The notes under the pieces: generated by a model
Database searches by the model: none
What the model was told of the DNA's origin: nothing
The model's input: the letters and a program-made list of their open reading frames with translations, nothing else
Part shown: one piece after another, positions 17,373 through 26,709 of the stretch
Layout: each line of letters starts with the position of its first letter
Position numbering within the stretch: position 1 is the first letter of the stretch
Assembly (NCBI RefSeq): GCF_000518805.1
Contig: NZ_JAEH01000011.1
Location: forward strand, 58,181 to 122,180
Reading direction: 5' to 3'
DNA: 64,000 nucleotides
DNA from: Shewanella waksmanii ATCC BAA-643
GTDB lineage: Bacteria; Pseudomonadota; Gammaproteobacteria; Enterobacterales; Shewanellaceae
Made by a program: the position numbers and the translations under genes

Positions 17373-17747
17373 TATGATCACCCTTAGGTCGATTGAGGAA
17401 TATCTAGAGTTAATTCACTAAAACGCACCGATTGTCGGCAAAGTTTGTGACAGGTGTGTGTTGTTGTTGTGTCGGTTTTGTGACTTATTTAATAGCTGTT
17501 GCAAAATGTTACCCTGTATCATTTTTGATTGTAATCAGGGGTTTAGCGTGATGTGGCTTTGGTTGGAGGTGATTAAAGTGCACCGCAATGGGGCTTCAAT
17601 GGGCGTTAACTGTGCAGGTTTAATGGGGCAATCATTTATCAACGGCAGAGGAGTGAGCGTGGTTACTGACATTGCAAAGAATCGTAAAAACTGGTCATTA
17701 TTTTGCATACCTCTAAATAGGTATTTAATTTGATTGGAGTCGTTACT
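17373..17747. other. Divergent intergenic region
   Basis: This gap separates the phosphatase operon (minus) from the thioesterase (plus) and must hold both promoters. A GTGACAG heptamer at 17447-17453 resembles half of a Pho box on the minus strand, but no second half is correctly spaced. An open frame across 17458-17733 looks non-coding, with a Cys-rich, random composition. I see no RNA gene. Confidence 0.5.
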
Positions 17748-18116
17748 ATGAAGTACTACAGCCGCCGTTTTATCAAACCGGAACACCTTAACCCTGCCAA
17801 CGCGCTATTTGGTGGTCAGCTGCTGAGCTGGATAGATGAAGAAGCAGCGATTTTTGCGGCTTGCCAAACCAGTAGCAATAGTATTGTCACTAAGCTTATC
17901 TCTGAGATTAACTTTATGACGCCTGCTAGACAGGGCGATGTGTTGGAGTTTGGCTTAGAGCTTGTTAGTGCAGGTAGTTCATCAATTACTGTACGCTGTG
18001 AAGTGCGCAATAAAATGACTCATATGCCAGTGGTAGTCATTGATAAAATGGTGTTTGTTTGCGTTGATGAGCGGGGCTTACCTAAGCCGCACGGCTTAAG
18101 AGCCAATGTTGCGTGA
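17748..18116 (+). CDS. Acyl-CoA thioesterase, hotdog fold (YciA-like)
   Basis: The 122-residue protein hydrolyses acyl-CoA thioesters by family assignment. It shows the hotdog signature NPANALFGGQLLSWIDEEAAI, with the catalytic acidic residue in the helix after the GG turn, then INFMTPARQGDVLEF and the later strand pattern. The ATG at 17748 has GGAG 9 bases upstream and is favoured over an in-frame TTG at 17730. It ends just before a bidirectional terminator shared with ndh. The chain-length preference cannot be read. Confidence 0.88.
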   Translation: MKYYSRRFIKPEHLNPANALFGGQLLSWIDEEAAIFAACQTSSNSIVTKLISEINFMTPARQGDVLEFGLELVSAGSSSITVRCEVRNKMTHMPVVVIDKMVFVCVDERGLPKPHGLRANVA

Positions 18117-18132
18117 AGGCATGTAAAAACTA

Positions 18133-18159
18133 AAAAGGGCTTCATATTGAAGCCCTTTT
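18133..18159. terminator. Bidirectional terminator between the thioesterase gene and ndh
   Basis: AAAAGGGCTTCA and TGAAGCCCTTTT form a 12-bp perfect stem with a TAT loop, so the A and T ends serve both convergent genes. Confidence 0.85.
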
Positions 18160-18163
18160 ATGA

Positions 18164-19465
18164 TTAGTGCAGCTTTAAATGCGGGTGAATAATGCGGCTA
18201 ATCCCTTTGGCAAACATCAGCAGTGTGCCTTTGAATACGCCATGTAACTCAATTAAATGGCGTCGGTATAATGAGGTATAGACAAAGCGAGCAATCTTGC
18301 CTTCGACCAAGACCCCGCCGCCCATGAAGGACATCAAGTTACCGACAGTATGGAATTTTGACAAGTTCACCAAAGAACCTAGGTCTTTGTAGACATAGTT
18401 GTGTTTTGGTTGCTGACCATCGATCATTAGGCGGATATTGTCTGCTGTCATTAACGCCATTTGTCGAGCCGATTGACCACGTGGTGGCACCCAAGAACCA
18501 TCCTCTTGGGGGCAAGCTGCACAGTCACCAATCGCAAAAATATGGCTATCGCGAGTGGTTTGCATATTCTGCTTAACCATTACCTGATTAATATGGTTAC
18601 TCTCAAGTCCACCGATCTCATTGAGAAAATCTGGCGCTTTTACCCCAGTAGACCAAATCACCATATCTGCAGGGATAAACTCTTCAGTGGTGGTATGCAG
18701 ACCTTCAGGCGTCACGGCATCAATACGGGTATTGGTGCGCACGTTAACGCCAATGGCGGTCAGTTCTTTGGCAACAGAGTCAGAGATTTCGGTTTTTTCT
18801 ACCTTAGGTAGAATACGTTGATCTGCTTCAATCAGGGTAACTTCGAGCAAACTCGTATCTATTTTATACCCAAAGCCCCGCAGCTGGTCGACGGCATGGT
18901 GCATCTCTGCAGACATCTCAACCCCAGTCGCCCCAGCGCCAACAACAGCAATTTTGATCTTTTCGTCCAACTGGTGGTGACTGGCGTAGCGCATGAACTT
19001 ATTTAATAGCATGGTGCGAATTTCCATGGCTTGTTCAGTGCTGTCGAGGAATACACAATGATCACGCACGCCTTCAATATTAAAGTCATTGGCAATACTA
19101 CCAATAGCAATCACTAAATAGGTGTAATCAATTCGGCGTGCTGGTAGCAGTTCTTCACCATCCTCATCGACAATCGGCGCTAAAATGACCTGCTTATTTT
19201 CGCGGTCAATATCTGTCATTGCTCCTTGCTGGAAGTGATAGCCGTGAGCGGCAGCGTGACCACGATAACTGATAGCATCAATTCCGATATCAAGTGCACC
19301 GGTGGCAACCTCGTGGAGCAAAGGTTTCCAAACATGGCTTTCAGCACAATCGATAAGGGTGACCCGAGCTTTGTTCTTTTTGCCGAGTTTATGTCCTAGT
19401 TTGGTGGCGATTTCCATTCCACCTGCGCCACCACCAACGATGACTACATTGATCATTTCCTGCAT
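18164..19465 (-). CDS. ndh: Type II NADH:quinone oxidoreductase
   Basis: NDH-2 passes electrons from NADH to the quinone pool without pumping protons and sits on the cytoplasmic face of the inner membrane. The 433-residue protein has an FAD-binding GGGAGGMEIA near the start, a second NAD-binding GAGATGVEMSAEMH around residue 175, the VIWSTGVKAP block and the FAIGDCAACP segment that contacts FAD. The C-terminal amphipathic region (RRHLIELHGVFKG) fits membrane association. Two start codons are possible (19465 and 19456) and neither has a clearly better ribosome site. Length matches E. coli Ndh. Confidence 0.95.
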   Translation of the reverse strand: MQEMINVVIVGGGAGGMEIATKLGHKLGKKNKARVTLIDCAESHVWKPLLHEVATGALDIGIDAISYRGHAAAHGYHFQQGAMTDIDRENKQVILAPIVDEDGEELLPARRIDYTYLVIAIGSIANDFNIEGVRDHCVFLDSTEQAMEIRTMLLNKFMRYASHHQLDEKIKIAVVGAGATGVEMSAEMHHAVDQLRGFGYKIDTSLLEVTLIEADQRILPKVEKTEISDSVAKELTAIGVNVRTNTRIDAVTPEGLHTTTEEFIPADMVIWSTGVKAPDFLNEIGGLESNHINQVMVKQNMQTTRDSHIFAIGDCAACPQEDGSWVPPRGQSARQMALMTADNIRLMIDGQQPKHNYVYKDLGSLVNLSKFHTVGNLMSFMGGGVLVEGKIARFVYTSLYRRHLIELHGVFKGTLLMFAKGISRIIHPHLKLH

Positions 19466-19806
19466 GGACTGCGTGTTCCTATCGATAGAGGAGTGAGATA
19501 AATATTTAGTTTAGAGGTTAACCGTGATTTTGCCGCAGCTAATACGGTTGCTGACGAAAATCAACTGCGCAAAATTGTATCAGTAGTGTCTAATTTCAGC
19601 AATTGAGGGGGATATCGTGATTAAAAGGCGTAAATAGGATGTGTTTTATAGTAGTGGATTGATTATTAATGTTTTTATTTTTTAATTTTGCAATTTAAAA
19701 CAAAGAAATCTGGCGATGTAGACCTGTCGATTATGTGATCTCGCACCAGTTTAGTTTTAAAAACTGTGAGCAACCTCCTTTTGGAGGTTACTCTCGCAAC
19801 GGCAAA
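19466..19806. other. Intergenic region with a hairpin
   Basis: An AT-rich gap with the ndh promoter at its left. A hairpin AACCTCC-TTTT-GGAGGTT at 19772-19789 lies just after the stop of the unknown gene at 19807. On the minus strand a T-run follows only after eight bases, so it is at best a weak terminator. No gene was seen. Confidence 0.45.
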
Positions 19807-20175
19807 TTACTCGTTAATTTTACCGATACGCTCGTTAAGATCGCTGATCAGATGCTGCATAATTTCTTGTACTGAGGTGTCTTTCGTATCGTCATCCATA
19901 AAAATCTTAAAGGTGACAAGCACATGGCCGTCATTTTTGATACGGACGTTGTTCATACTAAAATATGCACTCTCGGTATCGGCTTCTCTCACGACAAAAC
20001 CTTGAATGTCAAATACTCGGTGCCCAGAACGGCCATGCCACTTGGTGACGCGATTTAAACCGATTTCACAGGATTGGTTGAACTCAATGTGATTTTGCCA
20101 AGTGGTGGGGTGGGCGGGATCCTTAACGTGTGGGCATCGAACTGTATAGTTGTAGACATGAGAGATTGCTGTCAT
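19807..20175 (-). CDS. Hypothetical cytoplasmic protein
   Basis: I cannot name a family. The 122-residue protein has no signal peptide or membrane helix. It has alternating strands (SHVYNYTVRCPHV, SAYFSMNNVRIKNDGHVLVTFKIFMDDD) followed by a helix (TSVQEIMQHLISDLNERIGKINE), giving a small alpha/beta protein. It uses two Cys residues near the N-terminus. The gene is isolated, with ndh as its nearest minus-strand neighbour over 300 bp downstream. The codon pattern and length are gene-like, and it has a plausible ATG with AGGT upstream. Confidence 0.6.
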   Translation of the reverse strand: MTAISHVYNYTVRCPHVKDPAHPTTWQNHIEFNQSCEIGLNRVTKWHGRSGHRVFDIQGFVVREADTESAYFSMNNVRIKNDGHVLVTFKIFMDDDTKDTSVQEIMQHLISDLNERIGKINE

Positions 20176-20657
20176 AAATTACCTACCTGTATGTTGATAC
20201 TAATGCCATCATAGGCACTGTATTTCTATTCGGTCAACTTTTATTCGTATTTACTTAACTATCTTAAATCCAAAGTTAAAGCTTCGTTGCTATGAACTTG
20301 TTTTAGCATGCTTAAAGCGTAGATAACTTTGTGCTAGATCGCATTTGTACTAATCTATTTTTAATCGCATCGTTAATGGTTAATAAAGCATCAGCTAAAA
20401 CGTAACCCCCTGTCCAAAGCCTTCATCCAATAGCCCATTGGCGTTCATCCTGGCTACCACGGCAAGCTTTCGGCCGTGGGCGGGTGCAATTGACATAGCG
20501 GGGAATATTGCTCTAGCGCTATACCTCCTGCAGGGCTTACTTTAATCGCGTTACCACCATGAAAAAAAAATGTAAAAAAGTTTTATTGGTCTGACTATCG
20601 TCTTATACTCTATGTCACTCAAGTTATTAATTTTATTAATTGTTACCGGAGGCCGTA
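20176..20657. other. Long intergenic region upstream of the RND operon
   Basis: The region divides into an AT-rich left half (20176-20395) and a GC-richer middle (about 20401-20545). The middle contains the hairpin CCACGGC / GCCGTGG (20457-20479) and a short minus-strand reading frame that resembles a repeat remnant, listed separately. Base composition changes sharply at both edges of the middle part, which suggests inserted or relic sequence. Confidence 0.5.
20395..20496 (-). pseudogene. Possible fragment of a delta-60 repeat protein
   Basis: A 33-codon frame from 20496 to the TAG at 20395 encodes AVVARMNANGLLDEGFGQGV near its end. This resembles the delta-60 repeat (A-R-Y-N-x-D-G-x-L-D-x-x-F-G-x-G) found in large secreted proteins. 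Upstream in the same frame the likeness fades. It may instead be part of an interspersed repeat, and chance is not excluded. Confidence 0.25.
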
Positions 20658-21815
20658 ATGGTTGTTCGCACCGTTGCCACATTTAAGTGGTGTTCCACAG
20701 TTTTGGCGCTACTTGTTTTAACGGCCTGTGGTGAGGCGCCAGCCCCGCAACAAGCTTTGTTACCGAGTGTGATTGTTAATACCGCGCAAACCCAACAAGT
20801 TACTCCTAAGAGCGAAATTGTTGGTCGAACTGAGGCGTCGGAAGATGTGGTTATTCGCTCACAGATCCAAGGACAGTTACTTAAACGTAACTTTGTCGAA
20901 GGTGACGATGTTAGCGCAGGGGATTTGCTGTTTGAAATCGACCCGTCGACTTATAGTGCGGAATTGGCCCAGCAACAAGCGGTGCTGGAGCAGGCCATTG
21001 CGTCGCGTGATGTAGCGGTGATGAATTGGGAGCGTGGTCGACGTTTACTACCTGATGGTATGATCAGTGCGCAAGATATGGATGAGCTAACCAGCCGAAA
21101 ATTAACCACAGCCGCAGGCGTCGTTCAGGCCGAGTCTGCAGTTAAAGCGGCGGAGCTACAATTGAGTTACACCAAGATTTACGCACCCATTTCGGGGCGT
21201 ATCAGTAACGCAATGGTCAGCACCGGTGACATCATTACTCCGCAGTCTGATATGGCCAGTTTAGTTCAGCTTCAACCTATGTGGGTCACCTTCCAAGTGG
21301 CGGAAAAGGCATTAATCACAGCTCAGCAGAACTTCTCTAAAGCGGCAAAGCGCGACATTAAAATCAGCGATATCGTCATCAACTTACGTTTGCCTAATGG
21401 CACCATGTTTAATGAAACAGGTTATATCGACTTTATCGGTAACCGTGTTGACGCCGCGACCGGTACTTTGCCGGTTAGAGCCACCTTCGATAATGGCGAA
21501 AAACTGATGCTACCGGGCTTGTTTGTCACTTTAGTGATTGAATCTCCTATCACTGAAACTGCGTTATTGATTCCCCAAGCAGCCGTGCAGGAAGATCAAC
21601 AAGGGCGCTTTGTGATGGTGCTAAATGAAAATGATGAAGTTGAAAAGCGCGTCGTGGAACTAGGCGAACGTTTTGGCATTGATTGGCGCGTACATAGTGG
21701 GCTTAAAGATGGTGAGCGTATTGTCGTAGATGGATTGCAAAAAATCCGCGCAGGCATAAAGGTCGAAGCGGTTGAGCAGCAGGTGGTACCTTTCCAAGAA
21801 AATAACGACGCGTAG
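20658..21815 (+). CDS. RND efflux periplasmic adaptor (membrane fusion lipoprotein)
   Basis: The AcrA/MexA-family adaptor links the inner-membrane RND pump to an outer-membrane channel. The 385-residue protein starts at the ATG 20658, with GGAGG 5 bases upstream. It has a lipobox (LLVLTACG), then the first half of the lipoyl domain (VVIRSQIQGQLLKRNFVEGDDVSAGDLLFEID), a coiled-coil hairpin (about residues 95-165), the second lipoyl half (SYTKIYAPISGRISNAMVSTGD) and the beta-barrel and membrane-proximal domains. The pump gene follows after 12 bp. No outer-membrane channel gene is present, so a TolC elsewhere is probably used. Confidence 0.93.
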   Translation: MVVRTVATFKWCSTVLALLVLTACGEAPAPQQALLPSVIVNTAQTQQVTPKSEIVGRTEASEDVVIRSQIQGQLLKRNFVEGDDVSAGDLLFEIDPSTYSAELAQQQAVLEQAIASRDVAVMNWERGRRLLPDGMISAQDMDELTSRKLTTAAGVVQAESAVKAAELQLSYTKIYAPISGRISNAMVSTGDIITPQSDMASLVQLQPMWVTFQVAEKALITAQQNFSKAAKRDIKISDIVINLRLPNGTMFNETGYIDFIGNRVDAATGTLPVRATFDNGEKLMLPGLFVTLVIESPITETALLIPQAAVQEDQQGRFVMVLNENDEVEKRVVELGERFGIDWRVHSGLKDGERIVVDGLQKIRAGIKVEAVEQQVVPFQENNDA

Positions 21816-21827
21816 CCGGAGCCTATT

Positions 21828-24800
21828 ATGATTAGTGAATTTTTTATCAATAGGCCCAAGTTTGCATTTGTGATCTCCACAGTGCTGACTTTGGTGGGCT
21901 TAATCTCTATTCCCATTTTGTCGGTGGCAGAATTTCCAGAAATAGCGCCACCGCAAGTGAATGTTTCAACCAGTTATTCAGGCGCCAGTGCCGAGATTGT
22001 TAAAGATACCATCGCGCAGCCGTTAGAGGCGGAGGTCAATGGTGTTGAAGGCATGCTCTACATGGAGTCTAAAAGCGCTAACGATGGCAGCTATTCGCTG
22101 AGTGTTACCTTTGAGGTGGGTACCGATGCGGATATGGCTCAGGTTAAGGTGCAAAACCGCGTACAACAGGCTATGCCGCGTTTACCTGAAGAGGTGAGCC
22201 GTCAGGGGGTCAAAGTTGAGAAACAAAGTCCCAATATGTTGATGGTGGTTAACTTGGTTTCACCTAAAGAGACCTTTGACTCGCTGTTTATCACCAACTA
22301 TGCCGGTTTAAATGTAAAAGATGCATTAGCACGGCAAAACGGGGTCTCTAAAGTCCAAGTCATTGGTGCATTAGATTATGCCATGCGTATTTGGCTTGAC
22401 CCCTTTAAAATGGCAAGCCTGAGCGTCACCGCCAGTGATGTCATTGCCGCGTTGCAAGAGCAAAATATTCAAGTTGCCGCCGGGCGTATTGGTGCAGCGC
22501 CGGTAGACCCAGAACAGCAATTTCAATATACATTACAAACTAAAGGGCGTTTGAAAGACCCCGATGAGTTTCGTAACGTGATGATAAGAGCCAATAATGA
22601 TGGCTCAAAAGTCACAGTTGGTGATGTGGCACGTGTTGAGCTCGGCTCTCAAACCTATGATGCTCAAGGTAAACTCAACAATAAACCGTCAGCAATTATT
22701 GCTATCTATCAGTCTCCTGATGCTAATGCGCTAGATGTGGCTAAAGGCATTAAAGCGGAAATGGAGCGCCTATCGGCTCGTTTTCCGGCTGATTTAGAGT
22801 ACGAAGTGCTGTACGACACCACCGAGTTTGTAGAAACCTCGATTAAAGAAGTGGTGCAAACCCTGTTTATCTCAATCGCGCTGGTGGTATTTGTGGTGTT
22901 TATCTTCTTGCAAGATGTACGCTCGACCTTAGTACCTGGGATTGCTATTCCGGTGTCTTTGATTGGTACCTTTGCGTTTTTGCTTGCCTTTGGCATGAGT
23001 ATTAATACCGTATCGCTATTTGCGCTTATTTTGGCGATTGGTATCGTGGTTGATGATGCGATTGTGGTGGTTGAGAACGTGACTCGCCTTATGCAGGATG
23101 AGGGGTTATCGCCCAAAGAAGCGACCTCAAAAGCGATGAAAGAGGTGACAGGCCCTATTATCGCCACCACCTTAGTGTTATTGGCTGTATTTGCTCCAAC
23201 CGCAGTGATGCCAGGTATTACCGGGCAGATGTATGCTCAATTCTCGGTCACCATCTGTATTTCGGTGCTTATTTCATCGATTAATGCACTGACATTATCA
23301 CCTGCATTATGTGCTTCTGTATTGAGACCGCCTAAGCAGCATACCAAAGGCTTTCATGCCGCTTTCAACCGCATGTTTGAGAAGTTCACCGGTAAATATA
23401 TGACCTTAGTGAAATCTCTCACCCGCAAGTTAACCCTAGTGGGAATTGTCTACGTGTGTTTGATTGGCCTAACGGGCGGTATCGCAAAAATCTTGCCTTC
23501 AGGCTTTGTGCCAATGGAAGATAAGAAGGCCTTTATGGTAGATATTCAGCTACCTGATGGCGCGTCGCTCAACCGTACCGAAGAAGTTATGCGTGATTTA
23601 GTTGAACTGACACTGCAAGAGCCGGGTGTGGAGAATGTGATTCATGCTAGTGGCTTTAGTATTTTGACCGGTTCGGTATCGTCAAACGGTGGTTTGATGA
23701 TTGTCACTTTATCGACTTGGGATGAACGTGACACGCCAGATATGGTTGAAGCGGCAATTGTTGCTAAATTGCAGGCTAAATATGCCGCTAACCCCTCGGT
23801 GAAAGCGATGGCGTTTTCTCTGCCGCCTATTCCTGGTGTGGGCAGTGTTGGTGGCTTTGAGTTTGTGCTGCAAGATACCCAAGGTCGCTCTCCGCAAGAG
23901 CTTGCTGCGGTAATGCGAGCGCTCATTATGAAAGCCAATGAGCAGCCTGAAATTGCTATGGCCTTTAGTAACTTTAGGGCCGACGTGCCACAAATGTTTG
24001 TTGATGTTGACCGTGACAAGGCTAAAGCTTTAGGGATTTCGCTTAATGAAATCTTCAGCACCATGCAGACTATGCTCGGTTCAATGTACGTCAATGACTT
24101 TAACCGTTTTGGTAAGGTGTTTAGGGTGATACTCCAAGCTGAGGGCGATTATCGAAATTCAGATCGGGATATCTCCAGTTTTTATGTGCGTTCCAACACC
24201 GGTGAAATGGTGCCGCTGAGCACCTTAGTTAAGGTGACGCCAATTCTTGGTCCCGACGTAATGAACGCCTACAACATGTTCAATTCAACCACCATTAATG
24301 GTTTCCCCGCACCGGGCTTTAGTAGTGGTGATGCCATTACCGCAATGGAGCGCGCAGCCAATGAGAGTTTACCGGCAGGTTATACCTTTGAGTGGACAGG
24401 GCAGACTTATCAAGAAATTAAGGCGGGGAACTTAGCACCGCTAATTTTTGCACTGGCACTGGTGTTCACCTATCTGTTCTTAGTCGCGCAGTATGAAAGT
24501 TGGAGCATTCCATTTGCGGTTATGCTTGCGGTTCCAATTGCAATATTAGGCGCGTTCCTCAATATCTTATTGGTTGGGGCGGATCTGAACTTGTATGCTC
24601 AAATTGGCTTAGTATTATTGATTGGCCTTGCCTGTAAGAACGCGATTTTGATTGTCGAGTTTGCCAAACAGTTGCGTGAAGAAGGCAAGAGCATTCTTGA
24701 TGCAGGGGAAACCGCTGCTAGGCTGCGTTTCCGCGCGGTACTGATGACAGCTTTCTCATTCTTACTTGGGGTACTCCCGTTAGTGGTGGCTACCGGTGCG

Positions 24801-24953
24801 GGTTCAGGCAGCCGCCGCGCCCTAGGTTATTCGGTGTTTGGTGGCATGTTGGCCGCCACCATTGTGGGGACATTGCTGGTACCGGTTTTCTATGTGATTA
24901 TGCAAAAACTGCGCGAGCGCATGAAAGGCACTAGTGACGAAGCCAAAGCCTAA
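21828..24953 (+). CDS. RND multidrug efflux permease (HAE-1 family)
   Basis: This is a trimeric proton-driven inner-membrane pump of 1041 residues, the AcrB/MexB length. It begins with the typical [19 protein letters not shown]4 carries the proton-relay Asp pair in [14 protein letters not shown], followed by the matching Lys/Arg region in the second half ([15 protein letters not shown] around TM10). Two large periplasmic loops sit between TM1-2 and TM7-8. Coding matches the adaptor upstream and a terminator follows. No regulator gene lies next to it, so control is not visible. The substrate range is unknown. Confidence 0.95.
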   Translation: MISEFFINRPKFAFVISTVLTLVGLISIPILSVAEFPEIAPPQVNVSTSYSGASAEIVKDTIAQPLEAEVNGVEGMLYMESKSANDGSYSLSVTFEVGTDADMAQVKVQNRVQQAMPRLPEEVSRQGVKVEKQSPNMLMVVNLVSPKETFDSLFITNYAGLNVKDALARQNGVSKVQVIGALDYAMRIWLDPFKMASLSVTASDVIAALQEQNIQVAAGRIGAAPVDPEQQFQYTLQTKGRLKDPDEFRNVMIRANNDGSKVTVGDVARVELGSQTYDAQGKLNNKPSAIIAIYQSPDANALDVAKGIKAEMERLSARFPADLEYEVLYDTTEFVETSIKEVVQTLFISIALVVFVVFIFLQDVRSTLVPGIAIPVSLIGTFAFLLAFGMSINTVSLFALILAIGIVVDDAIVVVENVTRLMQDEGLSPKEATSKAMKEVTGPIIATTLVLLAVFAPTAVMPGITGQMYAQFSVTICISVLISSINALTLSPALCASVLRPPKQHTKGFHAAFNRMFEKFTGKYMTLVKSLTRKLTLVGIVYVCLIGLTGGIAKILPSGFVPMEDKKAFMVDIQLPDGASLNRTEEVMRDLVELTLQEPGVENVIHASGFSILTGSVSSNGGLMIVTLSTWDERDTPDMVEAAIVAKLQAKYAANPSVKAMAFSLPPIPGVGSVGGFEFVLQDTQGRSPQELAAVMRALIMKANEQPEIAMAFSNFRADVPQMFVDVDRDKAKALGISLNEIFSTMQTMLGSMYVNDFNRFGKVFRVILQAEGDYRNSDRDISSFYVRSNTGEMVPLSTLVKVTPILGPDVMNAYNMFNSTTINGFPAPGFSSGDAITAMERAANESLPAGYTFEWTGQTYQEIKAGNLAPLIFALALVFTYLFLVAQYESWSIPFAVMLAVPIAILGAFLNILLVGADLNLYAQIGLVLLIGLACKNAILIVEFAKQLREEGKSILDAGETAARLRFRAVLMTAFSFLLGVLPLVVATGAGSGSRRALGYSVFGGMLAATIVGTLLVPVFYVIMQKLRERMKGTSDEAKA

Positions 24954-24972
24954 ACGCTAGCAAACCTTTTAT

Positions 24973-24999
24973 AAAAAGCCCACTTGATGTGGGCTTTTT
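24973..24999. terminator. Terminator after the RND operon
   Basis: AAAAAGCCCAC and GTGGGCTTTTT form an 11-bp stem around TTGAT, ending in T residues. It lies 20 bp after the stop. Confidence 0.9.
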
Positions 25000-25136
25000 A
25001 TTTTGGCGTGCTAAAGGGATGAGTTTGGTCTTTGGAAAACTGTGTCGAGAGGACGGCTGGCGTTACCGCAGTACGATTAATACGCCGGGGTGAAAGTGGC
25101 TCAAGAGATTTAACATCGGCTGTTAAAAGGGTGCTT

Positions 25137-25164
25137 AAGCGATTAAGTTAAAGCGATTAAGTTA
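25137..25164. repeat. Exact 14-bp tandem duplication across a stop codon
   Basis: AAGCGATTAAGTTA occurs twice back to back (25137-25150 and 25151-25164). The last three bases of the second copy are the stop codon (TAA on the minus strand) of the barrel gene that begins upstream at 26319. Confidence 0.9.
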
Positions 25165-26319
25165 ACGCCAAGCGCTGCCAAATTGGATGTAAAAAGTCCA
25201 CTCTTCAGGGCCTTTAGCAACGTCTATACCACTGCGTAATCCAAGCTGCCTAGCAATCAAATATCGAAAGCCACCTCCTTGGGTGAATTGCCAATCAGCA
25301 TCAGCAAAGCTTTGTTGTTCAGTCGTGGCTTTACCTGCACCAGCAAAGGCTAACACTGTCCAACGCGGGTTGAGATCATAATCTAATTGCATCTCAGCTA
25401 CAGAGACGTCATCACCTTGGTAGCGCATTGCGGCAATACCGCGCAAACTGATAAAAGGTTTCGCGTAAAAAGGGGCTCCATCGGTCATATAGTCGTACTC
25501 ACCGCGTAGCCTCAGCCCCCAAGTGTTGCTGAGTCGCTGATAGCTATGAACATAAGATGAGTATTGCTGATAGGTAAAGTCACCGCCTAGATTGGGATGA
25601 TGAAAGCCTGCTTCAATACCTGCTTTAAGTCCCGTTCGTGGTGAGAACTGATTATCGCGACTGTCGTAAGAGAGTTTAACTGCGACACTAGCATCTTGAT
25701 TATCTAAGCTCAGCGGGTCGACACCTGGCAGGTTGTCTGTGATATCAAAAACAGTCTTAGATTGTACATAGGTATAATTTACGCCTGCAAAAAATTGGCT
25801 ATCGCCCAATCTAAAGTCAATGTCTTGCAGCACGTACAGCCCTTCGATATTAAACTGAGCCGGGCGGTTGGTGAGCGGGGCGTAGTAATCTAGATTAATT
25901 GAGCTTGCAAGCAGGGCGCCTAGGTAACGGACTTTATCTTGTTGCCAATTGCCAGAGTGAAATAGCCCGGCAAATATACTGCTATTACTGGTTGCACCGC
26001 CGACGATCCCTGTGACACTAGGGGGAATGCCGGATACCTGATCGGGATGGCGTTGTCGCAATTGTTTTTGTTGTTCGCTTTCATGGAAAAACAGTAACGC
26101 TGCGCCGCCGCCAGTGCCCACCGCGGGCTCGGTAATAATAAAAGGAACCGGCATAAAGCCGTGGGCATTGTCTAAAATCCATTGACTGGTATCAAACTGA
26201 CCATCTTGAGGATCGGTTAACTGTTGCCATACATCAGCATGGCTGCTTGCAGTAAATAGGCAGCCAATGACCAATGATAAACGACTTAGCCGAGCAATAT
26301 GTCGATATGAAAGCGGCAT
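25162..26319 (-). CDS. Outer-membrane barrel protein of the bacterial surface antigen (Omp85 barrel) type
   Basis: The 385-residue protein has a signal peptide (ending ASSHAD) and then repeated amphipathic strands. Features such as KLSYDSRDNQFSPRTGLKAGIEAGF and FAGAGKATTEQ resemble the C-terminal D15/Bac_surface_Ag barrel, without POTRA domains. The early segment FMPVPFIITEPAVGTGGGAALLFFH is typical of standalone barrels of this class. The start is ATG 26319, since AAGGA lies 8 bases before it, rather than the upstream ATG codons. Function is unknown; lipid or ion traffic is possible. The 3' end overlaps a tandem duplication. Confidence 0.75.
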   Translation of the reverse strand: MPLSYRHIARLSRLSLVIGCLFTASSHADVWQQLTDPQDGQFDTSQWILDNAHGFMPVPFIITEPAVGTGGGAALLFFHESEQQKQLRQRHPDQVSGIPPSVTGIVGGATSNSSIFAGLFHSGNWQQDKVRYLGALLASSINLDYYAPLTNRPAQFNIEGLYVLQDIDFRLGDSQFFAGVNYTYVQSKTVFDITDNLPGVDPLSLDNQDASVAVKLSYDSRDNQFSPRTGLKAGIEAGFHHPNLGGDFTYQQYSSYVHSYQRLSNTWGLRLRGEYDYMTDGAPFYAKPFISLRGIAAMRYQGDDVSVAEMQLDYDLNPRWTVLAFAGAGKATTEQQSFADADWQFTQGGGFRYLIARQLGLRSGIDVAKGPEEWTFYIQFGSAWR

Positions 26320-26709
26320 TAATGTATTCCTTTGCATAGCGCTTGGTTGCATTATTTGCAGTTATCAAACAATCCATTGAGCTTGTTGTGTACATTATAT
26401 TGGCGTCTTTTCAGTTAGCTAGCAAAATCTTTGTAACCAATTTGCTGTAGCACATGTTGATGAAAGCAGAAGTTTGTTTCAGATTTGCTGCCTATGTCCC
26501 TTTTCACTTCTTCGTCATACTGTAGAATCCGCCGCCAACATAAGGTTGTGTTGTCGTGCGGTATAGCAACGACATTAATTGATGCAAAAAATATCAATTA
26601 GCAGATCATAAAGTGCAATCACTTTATGGATCTCTCACCCGCCAGCGGGGCTCTCATCTGCGACACCCTTAACCAAATAACACAAGAGATCAAAAAATAA
26701 GGTACTCCT
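26320..26709. other. Divergent intergenic region before the purine permease
   Basis: This 390-bp region carries promoters for the barrel gene (minus) and the permease (plus). The only marked structure is the hairpin at 26603-26633 in the likely permease leader. No recognisable purine riboswitch core or PurR palindrome was found. Confidence 0.5.
26603..26633 (+). promoter_or_regulatory. Leader hairpin or operator ahead of the purine permease
   Basis: AGATCATAAAGTG pairs with CACTTTATG-GATCT across a CAAT loop, 13 bp with a single bulged G. There is no T-tract, so it is not a simple terminator. It lies 77 bp before the start codon. It could be a transcription-factor operator or part of a structured leader. 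Confidence 0.45.

Noticed and set aside
17447..17453. Possible Pho box before the alkaline phosphatase operon
   Set aside because: Only one CTGTCAC-like half was found; the second half is not at the 11-bp spacing expected for PhoB.
17458..17733. 91-codon plus-strand open frame
   Set aside because: No ribosome site, Cys-rich random composition and no recognisable pattern; it overlaps the promoter of the thioesterase gene.
26320..26709. Purine riboswitch ahead of the purine permease
   Set aside because: The conserved core of the purine aptamer is not visible; only a simple hairpin is present.
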